Assembly (NCBI RefSeq): GCF_042675645.1
Contig: NZ_JBHTJH010000001.1
Location: forward strand, 124,001-188,000
Length of the DNA stretch: 64,000 nucleotides
Direction of reading: 5' to 3'
Origin: Sungkyunkwania multivorans
GTDB lineage: Bacteria > Bacteroidota > Bacteroidia > Flavobacteriales > Flavobacteriaceae
Shown here: positions 17,678 through 25,957 of the stretch, piece after piece
Layout: every line of letters starts with the position of its first letter
Numbering within the stretch: the first letter of the stretch is position 1
Position numbers and translations under genes: made by a program
Notes under the pieces: model-generated
What the model saw: only the letters and a program-made list of their open reading frames with translations
The model's database searches: none
Told to the model about the DNA's origin: nothing

Positions 17678-18496
17678 ATGCAATTATCGTCTATCCCTAA
17701 GTTAAAACATATCGACGCGAACAACTTCTTCCTATTGGCTGGCCCTTGCGCCATTGAAGGAGAGGAAATGGCCTTGCGCATAGCAGAAAAAGTGGTGGCT
17801 ATCACCGACAAGTTGAGCATCCCGTATGTTTTCAAGGGAAGTTTTAAAAAAGCGAATCGTAGCAGAATAGACAGTTTTACAGGGATTGGCGATGAAAAGG
17901 CCTTGAAGATCTTAAGGAAAGTATCAGAAACGTTCGATGTGCCTACCGTCACAGATATTCACGAGGTAAGCGATGCCGACAAAGCTGCGGCCTACGTAGA
18001 TGTATTGCAAATACCCGCCTTTTTGGTGAGACAGACCGATCTTGTGGTAGCTGCGGCAAAGACGGGGAAGGTGGTGAATTTGAAAAAAGGACAATTTATG
18101 AGTCCAGAATCCATGCAACATGCGGTGAAGAAAGTAAAAGATTCGGGCAACGAGTTGGCTTGGATCACCGATCGCGGTACCATGTTTGGCTATCAGGATA
18201 TGATCGTAGACTTTAGGGGAATTCCTACCATGAGACAATTTGCACCCGTTGTTTTAGATGTGACGCATTCGCTACAACAACCCAATCAGTCTAGTGGTGT
18301 TACCGGAGGCCGACCGGAAATGATCGAGACCATTTCGAGAGCCGGAATTGCAACAGGAGTTGATGGTCTCTTTATGGAAACACATTTTGATCCGGCCAAC
18401 GCAAAAAGCGATGGCGCCAATATGTTAGATTTAGCTTTATTGGAAGGTTTATTGACAAGATTGGTCGCTATCAGAAAGACGATAAACAGCCTCTAA
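17678..18496 (+). CDS. kdsA: 3-deoxy-8-phosphooctulonate synthase (KDO-8-P synthase)
   Basis: A 272-residue enzyme that condenses phosphoenolpyruvate with arabinose-5-phosphate to KDO-8-phosphate, the first committed step to the inner core of lipopolysaccharide. Motifs: LLAGPCAIEGEEMALRIAE near 19-37, VFKGSFKKANRSR at 51-63, and DVTHSLQQPNQ near 200. Cys24 in AGPCAIE sits where metal-dependent KdsA enzymes have Cys; metal-independent enzymes such as that of E. coli have Asn. The enzyme is therefore probably of the metal-dependent class. It has its own promoter and ends 1 base short of the stop of a convergent gene. Confidence 0.97.
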   Translation: MQLSSIPKLKHIDANNFFLLAGPCAIEGEEMALRIAEKVVAITDKLSIPYVFKGSFKKANRSRIDSFTGIGDEKALKILRKVSETFDVPTVTDIHEVSDADKAAAYVDVLQIPAFLVRQTDLVVAAAKTGKVVNLKKGQFMSPESMQHAVKKVKDSGNELAWITDRGTMFGYQDMIVDFRGIPTMRQFAPVVLDVTHSLQQPNQSSGVTGGRPEMIETISRAGIATGVDGLFMETHFDPANAKSDGANMLDLALLEGLLTRLVAIRKTINSL

Positions 18497-18497
18497 A

Positions 18498-18863
18498 TCA
18501 TTTCCAAAATCCTTTATCGGCAACAGATTCGGCGTCTTTGAGCACCGCTACCAATATTTCCTGATCGATGTCTTCTACGGTACCATAGCGAAGGGATCGC
18601 ATCATTTTTCTTCCTTCGGTCACCATTTCATCTAGATGCACGCTAAGATGTACTGAACTCCAGAATCCGACATCGACATAGCTCTTGTTCTTTGGAACAT
18701 TTAAATAGCAGAACGGCTTATCGTTCAAATAGTAGAAAGGAATCTTATATTTATATTTTAAGACAAGTTCGGGTATCGTATTCTCTATAATTACCTGTAA
18801 ATGCAATAAGATTCCTTTAAAAGGTTCCCTTTGTTCTAAAATATAGATCTCTGCTGGATTCAT
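18498..18863 (-). CDS. DUF1801 (YdhG-like) domain protein
   Basis: A 121-residue cytoplasmic protein starting at the ATG at 18863 (MNPAEIYILEQ); the reading frame runs further upstream into the promoter region of the divergent operon, which looks non-coding. The pattern IYILEQREPFKGILLHLQVIIENTIPEL then YKYKIPFYYLNDKPFCYLNVPKNKSYVDVGFW is that of DUF1801, the YdhG/frataxin-like fold. Molecular function unknown. It is convergent with kdsA and divergent from the regulator operon. Confidence 0.75.
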   Translation of the reverse strand: MNPAEIYILEQREPFKGILLHLQVIIENTIPELVLKYKYKIPFYYLNDKPFCYLNVPKNKSYVDVGFWSSVHLSVHLDEMVTEGRKMMRSLRYGTVEDIDQEILVAVLKDAESVADKGFWK

Positions 18864-18930
18864 CACGTTAAAAATACAGCAAACCTTAAAAAAATAAAAA
18901 AAACTCTTTGTCAATTCGATTCGATTCATT

Positions 18931-18949
18931 TACTTTGAATTTCAAAGTA
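18931..18949. promoter_or_regulatory. Palindromic operator, copy 1
   Basis: TACTTTGAATTTCAAAGTA is a perfect inverted repeat with 8-base arms around ATT. It lies 10 bases before the ATG at 18959. The identical 19-mer recurs at 19880-19898 in the same position relative to the next operon; identity extends some bases to both sides. It is most likely the binding site of the winged-helix regulator encoded between the two copies. Confidence 0.7.
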
Positions 18950-18958
18950 CTTTATATT

Positions 18959-19567
18959 ATGGAATCAAAAAAGTATCTAGACGATATCTCCGAGATAAAG
19001 AATATGATGAATCGCTCCTCACGATTTATATCGCTAAGTGGTCTTTCGGGGGTCATGGCAGGAGTTTATGCGCTGATCGGTGCTGGTGCGGCCTATTGGC
19101 TGGTGGCAACAAGTGGGAGGGCGTATCTCGTTCTTGACAGCCGCATATTCAATCTGATTTTGCTGGATCTTGCAGTTGTCGCCTTTCTGAGTGTCCTTAC
19201 GGCCTATTTTCTCACTGCAAAACGGGCAAGGAAGAATGGTGAGAAGATCTGGGATGCATCATCCAAACGTTTGGTGATCAATTTTTTGATTCCACTGATC
19301 ACAGGAGGCATTTACATTTTGATCAAGCTGAACAGTCATCATTACGGTCTTACCGGCTCATTGATGCTAATTTTTTATGGTCTGGCACTAATAAATGCTA
19401 GCAAATATACCATTGGCCATGTGCGATACTTAGGATTGGCCGAAGTTCTCCTTGGTTTGATATGTGCCATCTACCCAGGCTATGGGTTTTGGTTCTGGGT
19501 GATCGGCTTTGGAGTGCTTCATATCATCTATGGTAGTTTGATGTATTTTAAACACGAAAGGAGTTAA
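18959..19567 (+). CDS. Conserved membrane protein of the regulator/CreD locus
   Basis: A 202-residue protein starting at the ATG at 18959 (MESKKYLDDISEIKNMMNRSS), which stands just behind the palindrome. After a 35-residue soluble head it has about six membrane helices (SGVMAGVYALIGAGAAYWLV, LILLDLAVVAFLSVLTAYFL, FLIPLITGGIYILIKL, then three more). No catalytic motif is seen. Only 5 bases separate its stop from the GTG of the regulator, so both are one operon. The pairing with a small winged-helix regulator and CreD is one I recognise from Bacteroidetes. Function unknown. Confidence 0.7.
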   Translation: MESKKYLDDISEIKNMMNRSSRFISLSGLSGVMAGVYALIGAGAAYWLVATSGRAYLVLDSRIFNLILLDLAVVAFLSVLTAYFLTAKRARKNGEKIWDASSKRLVINFLIPLITGGIYILIKLNSHHYGLTGSLMLIFYGLALINASKYTIGHVRYLGLAEVLLGLICAIYPGYGFWFWVIGFGVLHIIYGSLMYFKHERS

Positions 19568-19572
19568 CGCCA

Positions 19573-19863
19573 GTGGGACTCATCAATAACATAAACAAAG
19601 CCTTTGACCACCGCATTCGCTTGGGCATCATGTCAATTCTGATGGTCAACGAATATGCTGATTTTAAGACACTCAAGGAACTGCTTGATGTCACCGATGG
19701 TAACCTGGCCAGCCATGCCAAAGCGTTGGAGCAAGCCGAATATATCAAGGTAGAGAAACAGTTCATCGGAAGAAAACCAAATACAAGATACTCGGCGACC
19801 AGCTTGGGAAAAGTCGAGTTCAAAAAACACATTGAAGCTTTAGAAAAGCTAATAGGGAAATAA
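19573..19863 (+). CDS. Small winged-helix transcriptional regulator
   Basis: A 96-residue one-domain regulator with a GTG start at 19573 (GLINNINKAFDHRIRLGIMSILM). The winged helix reads FKTLKELLDVTDGNLASHAKALEQAEYI with the recognition helix near 44-56, then a beta wing KQFIGRKPNTRYSATSLGKVEFKKHI. This is the MarR/ArsR-like HTH_34 type that lacks a ligand domain. The two identical palindromes that flank its operon and precede the next one are the likely targets, giving autoregulation plus control of the Coq4-like/creD operon. Family sure, target inferred. Confidence 0.85.
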   Translation: MGLINNINKAFDHRIRLGIMSILMVNEYADFKTLKELLDVTDGNLASHAKALEQAEYIKVEKQFIGRKPNTRYSATSLGKVEFKKHIEALEKLIGK

Positions 19864-19879
19864 TATTTTTTTATCTATT

Positions 19880-19898
19880 TACTTTGAATTTCAAAGTA
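19880..19898. promoter_or_regulatory. Palindromic operator, copy 2
   Basis: A second exact copy of TACTTTGAATTTCAAAGTA, 17 bases past the regulator stop and 16 bases before the ATG of the Coq4-like gene at 19915. It sits where a promoter must lie, so binding would block or position RNA polymerase. Confidence 0.7.
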
Positions 19899-19914
19899 CT
19901 TTATAATTATTAGT

Positions 19915-20370
19915 ATGAGAGACCTTTTGATGGAAACGTTTTATGAATGGAGCAAACGACCTTACCAAAAATGGTTCAAGAAGCAGCAACCCTGGAAGCA
20001 TAGCACAACTGATCTTTTGAAGTTGCCGATGAATAGCCTAGGATTTCATCTCGCTTGTTTTCTATTGAAATACGATTTTGACCTTCAACCAAAGTTGGAA
20101 GATCACGATGTGTTTCACGTCTTGACCAACACGGGAATAAGCGTTACAGATGAGATAAGCATGCAGTATTATCTCCTTGGGAATGGCAAGAGAAGCACCT
20201 ATATGTTTTTGGTAATATTCCTTGGCACCTTCATGTATCCAGACAAATACAAGCATTTTAGAATCGCCTACAGAAAAGGCAAAACGGCGCTCCCTTTTTA
20301 TCATCTCGACTTTTCCAAAATGCTATCGCTACCGCTCAAACGAATAAGAACTACATATTTAATTTTTTAA
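19915..20370 (+). CDS. Coq4-like protein
   Basis: A 151-residue protein with the Coq4 signature H-D-x2-H-x11-E: H64, D65, H68 and E80 in EDHDVFHVLTNTGISVTDE. The surrounding helices (SLGFHLACFLLKYDFDLQP before it, MFLVIFLGTFMYPDKYKHFRIAY after it) also follow the Coq4 pattern. Eukaryotic Coq4 binds zinc and takes part in ubiquinone synthesis. Bacteroidetes use menaquinone, so a role in ubiquinone synthesis is unlikely and the real substrate is unknown; a lipid-binding role is possible. Only 4 bases separate its stop from creD, so they are one transcript behind palindrome copy 2. Confidence 0.65.
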   Translation: MRDLLMETFYEWSKRPYQKWFKKQQPWKHSTTDLLKLPMNSLGFHLACFLLKYDFDLQPKLEDHDVFHVLTNTGISVTDEISMQYYLLGNGKRSTYMFLVIFLGTFMYPDKYKHFRIAYRKGKTALPFYHLDFSKMLSLPLKRIRTTYLIF

Positions 20371-20374
20371 CACT

Positions 20375-21748
20375 ATGGAAAATACCACGCAAAACAACAG
20401 ATTTGGAAATTGGTTACGAACCTCGATCACCGCACGAATGCTGATGGTAGGTTTTTTGATCCTCATCCTTCTTATCCCTCTGATATTCATAAAAGAGCTC
20501 ATCCGAGAACGCGCTCAAAGGCAGAACGAGGTCATCAGCGAGATCAATGAAAAGTGGGGCAACGAGCTCCTATTTTCTGGACCGATCTTAAGAATCCCAT
20601 ACCGCACCTATAGAGAAACGGTGAAACTGGATCAAAAGACAGGTCGCTCCATAAAAGAAAGACAAGTAGAGATAAAAGCTGCCTACTTCTTTCCAGACGA
20701 ACTGAATATCGATGGCAGCATTGACGCACAACCAAAAAATAGAAGTATCTATGAGACCATCGTATATACTGCAAAATTGAAATGCAAAGGCAGCTTTACG
20801 ACGCCCAATTTTCAAGAACTAGATATCGATCCCGAAGATATTATTTGGAGCAAAGCGACAGTGCTGATCAAAACCTCCAATCTTAAAGGTATAAGAGACG
20901 AGGTACGAATTCAACTGAATGAGGCTCAATTTCCACTTATACCAAAATATCAAAATACCGATAATTATAACTTCAGCAGGATCGTGCAGCATAATTTGAC
21001 AAGCAGATCCATTGCTTGGGATAAAACAAACGGTGAAAGTGTCTCCTTCGCTTTTGACTTCAATGTCAATGGGAGTGAACGCATTCGTTTTGTCCCCTTG
21101 GGAAAAGAGACGAAAGTCCACATGGTTTCAAACTGGCCATCACCAAGTTTTATGGGTAATTTTCTACCAAATGACAATGCCGATGATCGTGTAGACCAGG
21201 ATGGATTTAAGGCCAGTTGGACAGTGCTTCAAACCAACCGTCAGTTTGAGCAACAATTTTTTGGTTCGTTGCCCGATCTTAGTGAATTTGCTTTCGGAGC
21301 GGACCTTATTGTACCGGTCGATCAATATCAAAAAAGCGAGCGCACGGCGAAGTATGGTTTTTTGGTCATCGCATTGACCTTTTTGGTGTTCTTCTTGATA
21401 CAGACCCTGAGTAAAATAAACATTCATCCTTTTCAGTATCTCATGATAGGTATCGCTTTGGTGATGTTTTACACCCTCTTGATCTCTATTTCAGAACATA
21501 GCAGCTATCTCAAGGCATATCTGGTTGCTGGAGGCGCGGTGGTGTTGCTGATCACCCTATATAGCAGGTCCATTTTAAAGAATTTTAAGTTTCCCCTTTT
21601 TATCGCCCTATCCTTGATCGCCTTGTACAGTTTCATCTTTGTGATCATCCAGTTGGAGAACTACGCATTGCTGGTAGGAAGCCTAGGGCTATTCTTTATT
21701 CTAGCCATGGTGATGTTCGTCTCTAGAAAAATTGATTGGCAACAATAA
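20375..21748 (+). CDS. creD: Inner membrane protein CreD
   Basis: A 457-residue CreD-family protein. The N-terminus has the diagnostic run of a membrane helix (about residues 20-42) followed by FIKELIRERAQRQNEVISEI and WGNELLFSGPILRIPYR. A large periplasmic beta domain fills residues 60-310, and five or six membrane helices follow from about 320 to 450. CreD affects envelope integrity and colicin or beta-lactam tolerance in proteobacteria, where CreBC controls it. No CreBC is here; the winged-helix regulator upstream is the likely controller. Full length, intact. Confidence 0.9.
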   Translation: MENTTQNNRFGNWLRTSITARMLMVGFLILILLIPLIFIKELIRERAQRQNEVISEINEKWGNELLFSGPILRIPYRTYRETVKLDQKTGRSIKERQVEIKAAYFFPDELNIDGSIDAQPKNRSIYETIVYTAKLKCKGSFTTPNFQELDIDPEDIIWSKATVLIKTSNLKGIRDEVRIQLNEAQFPLIPKYQNTDNYNFSRIVQHNLTSRSIAWDKTNGESVSFAFDFNVNGSERIRFVPLGKETKVHMVSNWPSPSFMGNFLPNDNADDRVDQDGFKASWTVLQTNRQFEQQFFGSLPDLSEFAFGADLIVPVDQYQKSERTAKYGFLVIALTFLVFFLIQTLSKINIHPFQYLMIGIALVMFYTLLISISEHSSYLKAYLVAGGAVVLLITLYSRSILKNFKFPLFIALSLIALYSFIFVIIQLENYALLVGSLGLFFILAMVMFVSRKIDWQQ

Positions 21749-21768
21749 ATTGGGCACAAATAATGCTA

Positions 21769-21812
21769 AGAGGAGTGATCGCTTAGACCAATTCGGAGCA
21801 TCACTCCTCTTA
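21769..21812 (+). terminator. Hairpin behind creD
   Basis: AAGAGGAGTGAT at 21769-21780 pairs perfectly with ATCACTCCTCTT at 21801-21812; the loop can pair a little further with a one-base bulge. There is no T-run after it, so it may be a processing or 3-prime stability element rather than a classical terminator. Confidence 0.45.
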
Positions 21813-21828
21813 ATTCATACCGTTTAAA

Positions 21829-22143
21829 ATGAAAAATCCTATTCGATCAACTGGGGTCGTCCAAATTGCACATGGCGCTTTGACCCTTGCTGCTGCCTCT
21901 TTTATCATTGGAGGATATCTGTTGTTGTCTTCTTTCCTATTCGATGATCGTGAATGTATCATTTCATTCTCATTACCAACCCTGGGATGGTTGATCATAG
22001 CCAACATCAGTTACTTTATATTTTGCCTTGTTATTGTAGCGCTTGTCCCTTACAGACGAAGCTATCTCTTGAAATGCGCCTTCGGAATGTTGCTCAATAT
22101 TCCCGTGGCCATATTATATCTATTCATTGTAATCTTTTTCTAG
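21829..22143 (+). CDS. Small membrane protein, unknown
   Basis: A 104-residue protein with about three membrane helices (HGALTLAAASFIIGGYLLL, TLGWLIIANISYFIFCLVIVAL, FGMLLNIPVAILYLFIVIFF). I do not recognise a family. The next gene starts 1 base after its stop, so both are one operon. Confidence 0.6.
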   Translation: MKNPIRSTGVVQIAHGALTLAAASFIIGGYLLLSSFLFDDRECIISFSLPTLGWLIIANISYFIFCLVIVALVPYRRSYLLKCAFGMLLNIPVAILYLFIVIFF

Positions 22144-22144
22144 T

Positions 22145-22792
22145 ATGAAAACAGTTTTTTATAAATATATAAGATCGTATGCAAGCTACATTCATTTCGC
22201 AATTTTCTGTATGGCGCTATTGCTGATTCGCATAAAATGGTCTCAATCGCTCTATTTTACCTTCTTGCTGTGGAACTTATTTCTGGCATCCATTCCTTTT
22301 GTGATCACTACTTTTTTGAAGGCCAACATCGGCTGGAAGAACAACCGATGGTTATTTTTGGGAAGTTTTGTTGTTTGGCTCCTATTTTTACCCAATGCTC
22401 CCTACATCCTTACCGACCTGATGCATTTGAGATTGCGGACAACCATGCCGACATGGTTCGATGCGCTGATGCTTAGCGCATTTTCGCTGATGGGTTTGCT
22501 CCTCGGACTGGCATCGATGTCACAGATGAAACAACTCTTACGTATGCATTTCAGTAGCTTTCAAAGCTCGATGCTTATGGGCTTGGTATATTTCTTATGC
22601 GGGTATGGAATTTATTTAGGTCGCTTTTTGCGCTGGAATAGCTGGGATGTCATAGGTCACCCATTTGAACTGCTTCTTTCTATCGCAGAGAGCTTGTCCA
22701 ATGTTCAGGCCTGGGGAATAACACTTGGATTTGGGACCTTGATAGCGATCTGTTCTCGTTTCTTTTCGATCAACGAAAGTGCGTCACATTAA
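22145..22792 (+). CDS. DUF1361 family membrane protein
   Basis: A 215-residue protein with about six membrane helices. The DUF1361 marks are FLPNAPYILTDLMHLR in the middle and GYGIYLGRFLRWNSWDVI near residue 155-172. The function of this family is unknown. It starts 1 base behind the preceding small membrane protein gene. Confidence 0.8.
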   Translation: MKTVFYKYIRSYASYIHFAIFCMALLLIRIKWSQSLYFTFLLWNLFLASIPFVITTFLKANIGWKNNRWLFLGSFVVWLLFLPNAPYILTDLMHLRLRTTMPTWFDALMLSAFSLMGLLLGLASMSQMKQLLRMHFSSFQSSMLMGLVYFLCGYGIYLGRFLRWNSWDVIGHPFELLLSIAESLSNVQAWGITLGFGTLIAICSRFFSINESASH

Positions 22793-22867
22793 AAAGGGGT
22801 ACTTTTCACCTAGGGAGGTATAGCGCTTAAGAGTAAATTAGGCTCTGAAAACCAACAAGATAAGCCC

Positions 22868-23686
22868 ATGTCTCCCGAAGAGCTAGAAGTTAAGAAATTT
22901 GAATTGGAACAAAAGGTAAAGCTGGAAGAGCTGGCCTTGAGAAAAAAAGAGTTGGATCTTCGCATGCAAGAGCAGAAGAGCAAACGGGTCGCCACTCCAA
23001 TCATCCTATCGATCGTTGGAGGGTTGCTTACACTGATCACCGGAATTGTCATTAATCATTTTGATAGCAAGGCGCAGATCGCCTTGGAGGATAAGAAATT
23101 TCAATCTTCCTTACTCTTAAAAGCAGCCGAGAGCGAGAGCTATGAGGAGTTTTCTAACATGCTTATGGCCTTCCAACAGAATGACCTATTGACCATTGAT
23201 TCGTCAAAGCTAGCCGAAATACGAAAAAAACGTTTGTTGACAGAAGACCTAGACAAGCTGGTAGAAGATGATTCCCTAGAAGTGGCCGCTGTAAGCGAAC
23301 CTGTCGTTTCACCTGACCCAGCTCCATCCACAACCCCCAACCCGGCGGCTAAACCCAACACCAAAACAAGAGTGAATACCTCGAAAATAACAAGAAAAGA
23401 GCGAACATTTGTTTGGACGATCGTCGCCGGAGCAGATACGGATTTGAAAAGTGCCAAATACGAAAAGTCAAGGGCCGAAAAGTATGGGTTCAAAAATGTT
23501 GGCATTTGGTATAGAAATCGATCTTACCGTACATGCATTGGTAGATACAACTATGATTCTGACGCCTTGAAAATGCTTTTTGAAGTAAAAGAAAAAATGA
23601 ATGGTGATGCGTATATTGTTCGACTAAATACTTGGTGTCCCAACCCCGTTTGGGACGAAAGGCGAAAAATCTATAATTGTAAATAG
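22868..23686 (+). CDS. Membrane-anchored protein with coiled-coil head and SPOR-like C-terminus
   Basis: A 272-residue protein of unknown family. Residues 1-40 are a highly charged heptad-like helix (EELEVKKFELEQKVKLEELALRK begins it). One membrane helix spans about 43-63. Residues 64-130 are helical, 135-170 a Pro/Thr/Asn-rich linker (PDPAPSTTPNPAAKPNTKT), and 178-250 a globular part (FVWTIVAGADTDL, then AEKYGFKNVGIWYRN, then YIVRLNTWCPNP) with the beta-alpha-beta pattern of SPOR-like peptidoglycan-binding domains. Topology would put that part in the periplasm. The SPOR reading is a pattern judgement, not a firm match. Confidence 0.5.
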   Translation: MSPEELEVKKFELEQKVKLEELALRKKELDLRMQEQKSKRVATPIILSIVGGLLTLITGIVINHFDSKAQIALEDKKFQSSLLLKAAESESYEEFSNMLMAFQQNDLLTIDSSKLAEIRKKRLLTEDLDKLVEDDSLEVAAVSEPVVSPDPAPSTTPNPAAKPNTKTRVNTSKITRKERTFVWTIVAGADTDLKSAKYEKSRAEKYGFKNVGIWYRNRSYRTCIGRYNYDSDALKMLFEVKEKMNGDAYIVRLNTWCPNPVWDERRKIYNCK

Positions 23687-23777
23687 AAAAGCGTACTATA
23701 TAGACGGCATATCGAGCTTGTCGCTATAGGTATAGTGCTTACTAAGCGTATTTTCTAACAATCAATAAATTGAAGAA

Positions 23778-25847
23778 TTATCCTAGAAGGTTGTAGAATG
23801 CGGCTCTACCAAAAGGTGATTTGCGCTTTTTGGCTTTGCTTGTAGGCTCTAAAGGTAGTGTTACTCGGAAAGTACTTCCTACATTTTCCTTACTTTTCAC
23901 CGTTAGCTCACCATCATTTAACTCAACAAGCTCTTTACAGGTTTGCAGACCAAGGCCGATACCTTTTTCATTTTTTGTCCCCAAAGTGCTCACGGCCCTT
24001 TCGGTGAACAGTTCTCTTAGATGTTCCTTTTTAATTCCAACACCTGTATCCTTAAAGAAAATATCGATGCTATCGCTAGACTTTTCGGCATATATAGTGA
24101 TAGTATCTCTGTAATTGCTAAACTTTATCGCATTGGTAAGGAGATTCTGAACAACGATCTTCATCATGTCGCGATCAGCAAATACTTTAATGTGCTCGAG
24201 CTTATTATTGACGTCAACGCCCTTTTCGTTCGCTTCACCCTTCAGCAATATGATCTTTTCTTGGATGACGTCCCTGATATCAAAATATTCCTTTTTAGGT
24301 TGTAAAGCATCCAATTGAGAACTAGACCAATGTAGAAGATTGGTAAGTAATGAAGATGTCTCATTTGACTTCTGAGTGAGCTCTGGAAGCAGGTCTTGTA
24401 GTTCCTCTATCGTAAGGTCACTTTCCTTCACCATGTTAAGGGCTTCGCTAGTAGAATGAATAGAATTCCTTAAATCGTGAGCAATGATAGAGAATAACTT
24501 GTCCTTCGTAATGTTGGAAGTAATTAGCTCCTTTGCCTGTTGGTCCAATTGGTCCACATATTTCTTTCTAACTCTTCTACTTTGCAAGATCACAAAAAGA
24601 ACGAACAGCAACGCTATGAAGGCTCCCACCAAAGAATAGATGAGCCATCGCTGCCAACGCAGTTGTGCATCTTGCTCGGCTTCCTGCTGTCTTTGCTTCA
24701 GGAGTAGTAGCTGCTGCTTTCTATCATATTCAAACTTCGCCTCTAATCTGCCTATTTCCTTGCTATTACTTTCTTTTACCAAGTCTTTGTCTAGAAGATA
24801 ATAGTTCTTATGATTTGTATATGCGCTTTCAAAATCACCCAATAAAGAATCTAGCTTTGAACGAACCAACAAGTTTTGTCTTAAAACCTTATTTGTTTCA
24901 ACACTATCCGCAAGTCGATACGCTTCATCAAGGTACGCCTTGGCCTCTTCGGGATTATTACGAAGCACTTCTATCTCGGCCAGTCGATTCAATCTTTCGG
25001 CTGTGCTACTAGCTTGAAACTCTTTACTATTTATGCTCAAAGATTTCAAATAATACTCTTTCGCCTTGGCATATTCTTTTATGGTCATATAAATTGTCCC
25101 AAGGTCTTCATAGGCTACCGATAGTGCCCGTTGATCGTTCAACTCTTTGCTAATGGCAATACTCTCGTGGGCATTCTTTATAGCTCTATCGTATAGTTGT
25201 TGCTTCAGGTATATCTCCGTTAGGCTGTTCATGGTATGAGAGATATCCTGCTTTATACCATGGTCCTTGCGCATTTTCATCGAACGTTCATAATAATCCT
25301 CTGCTAGATCGAAATCCGCCAAATTATTATGAATATTACCAATGTTGTTGAGTGCCATACTGATCGACTTATAGTCGCCCAGTTTTTCATAGATTTTACT
25401 CGCCTCTTGCAAACTTATCAAACTACCACCAAAGTCACCTATTCTGCGTTGGGCAATAGCTTGGTTGTTGTAGAGATTTCCCCTTTCCAATAAATTATGA
25501 TCGCCACTCAGATAGACCAGCGCACTATCGTACATTTTCAGCGCTTCGTCGTACTGCTCGGAAACAAGGTAGATGTCCCCTTTCTTTGTATACAACATAC
25601 CTGTGCCGCTATTGTATTCTAGCAACTTGGAAAGCTCTATGAAAATATTGGCGTAGTAATTCGCAGTCTTGTAATCTTGCGCGACCCGTAATTCACCAAT
25701 TCGTGTTGATGCCTGATTGAATAAAAGAGAGTCTTTTGCGGTGAGAATAGCCCCATGGATGGAGTCCAGAACTTTGTCCTGCCCATAGATGCCCGTTGTT
25801 AGCAAGAACAACTGACAAAAAAAGAAGATTTGTAGGATTTTCCTCAT
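23778..25847 (-). CDS. TPR-containing sensor histidine kinase (orphan)
   Basis: A 689-residue hybrid of a periplasmic TPR sensor and a kinase. Signal peptide at 1-22; TPR units from about 80 to 350; coiled coil at 360-398; membrane helix at 401-421; HisKA with the phospho-acceptor His457 in IIAHDLRNSIHS; HATPase with N-box NLLTNAIKFSN, G1 DTGVGI and G2 GIGLGL. It lacks the DUF domains of hybrid one-component systems and has no response regulator next to it, so it is an orphan kinase. The TPR part probably senses an envelope protein. It is divergent from nothing regulatory; a saccharopine-dehydrogenase-like gene lies upstream on the same strand. Confidence 0.9.
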   Translation of the reverse strand: MRKILQIFFFCQLFLLTTGIYGQDKVLDSIHGAILTAKDSLLFNQASTRIGELRVAQDYKTANYYANIFIELSKLLEYNSGTGMLYTKKGDIYLVSEQYDEALKMYDSALVYLSGDHNLLERGNLYNNQAIAQRRIGDFGGSLISLQEASKIYEKLGDYKSISMALNNIGNIHNNLADFDLAEDYYERSMKMRKDHGIKQDISHTMNSLTEIYLKQQLYDRAIKNAHESIAISKELNDQRALSVAYEDLGTIYMTIKEYAKAKEYYLKSLSINSKEFQASSTAERLNRLAEIEVLRNNPEEAKAYLDEAYRLADSVETNKVLRQNLLVRSKLDSLLGDFESAYTNHKNYYLLDKDLVKESNSKEIGRLEAKFEYDRKQQLLLLKQRQQEAEQDAQLRWQRWLIYSLVGAFIALLFVLFVILQSRRVRKKYVDQLDQQAKELITSNITKDKLFSIIAHDLRNSIHSTSEALNMVKESDLTIEELQDLLPELTQKSNETSSLLTNLLHWSSSQLDALQPKKEYFDIRDVIQEKIILLKGEANEKGVDVNNKLEHIKVFADRDMMKIVVQNLLTNAIKFSNYRDTITIYAEKSSDSIDIFFKDTGVGIKKEHLRELFTERAVSTLGTKNEKGIGLGLQTCKELVELNDGELTVKSKENVGSTFRVTLPLEPTSKAKKRKSPFGRAAFYNLLG

Positions 25848-25957
25848 TATACCTATTCTACTTACAAATATTTAAAAAACAGCGCATTTTGACAAAATTT
25901 TGTTGTAATCTAATGATATATGTGCACAAGATATCAAAATACTGGTGTTTCAGAGGG

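Noticed and set aside
6415..18496. Whether kdsA and typA belong to the polysaccharide cluster
   Set aside because: Each has its own promoter and typA its own terminator; they are general genes that lie next to the cluster.
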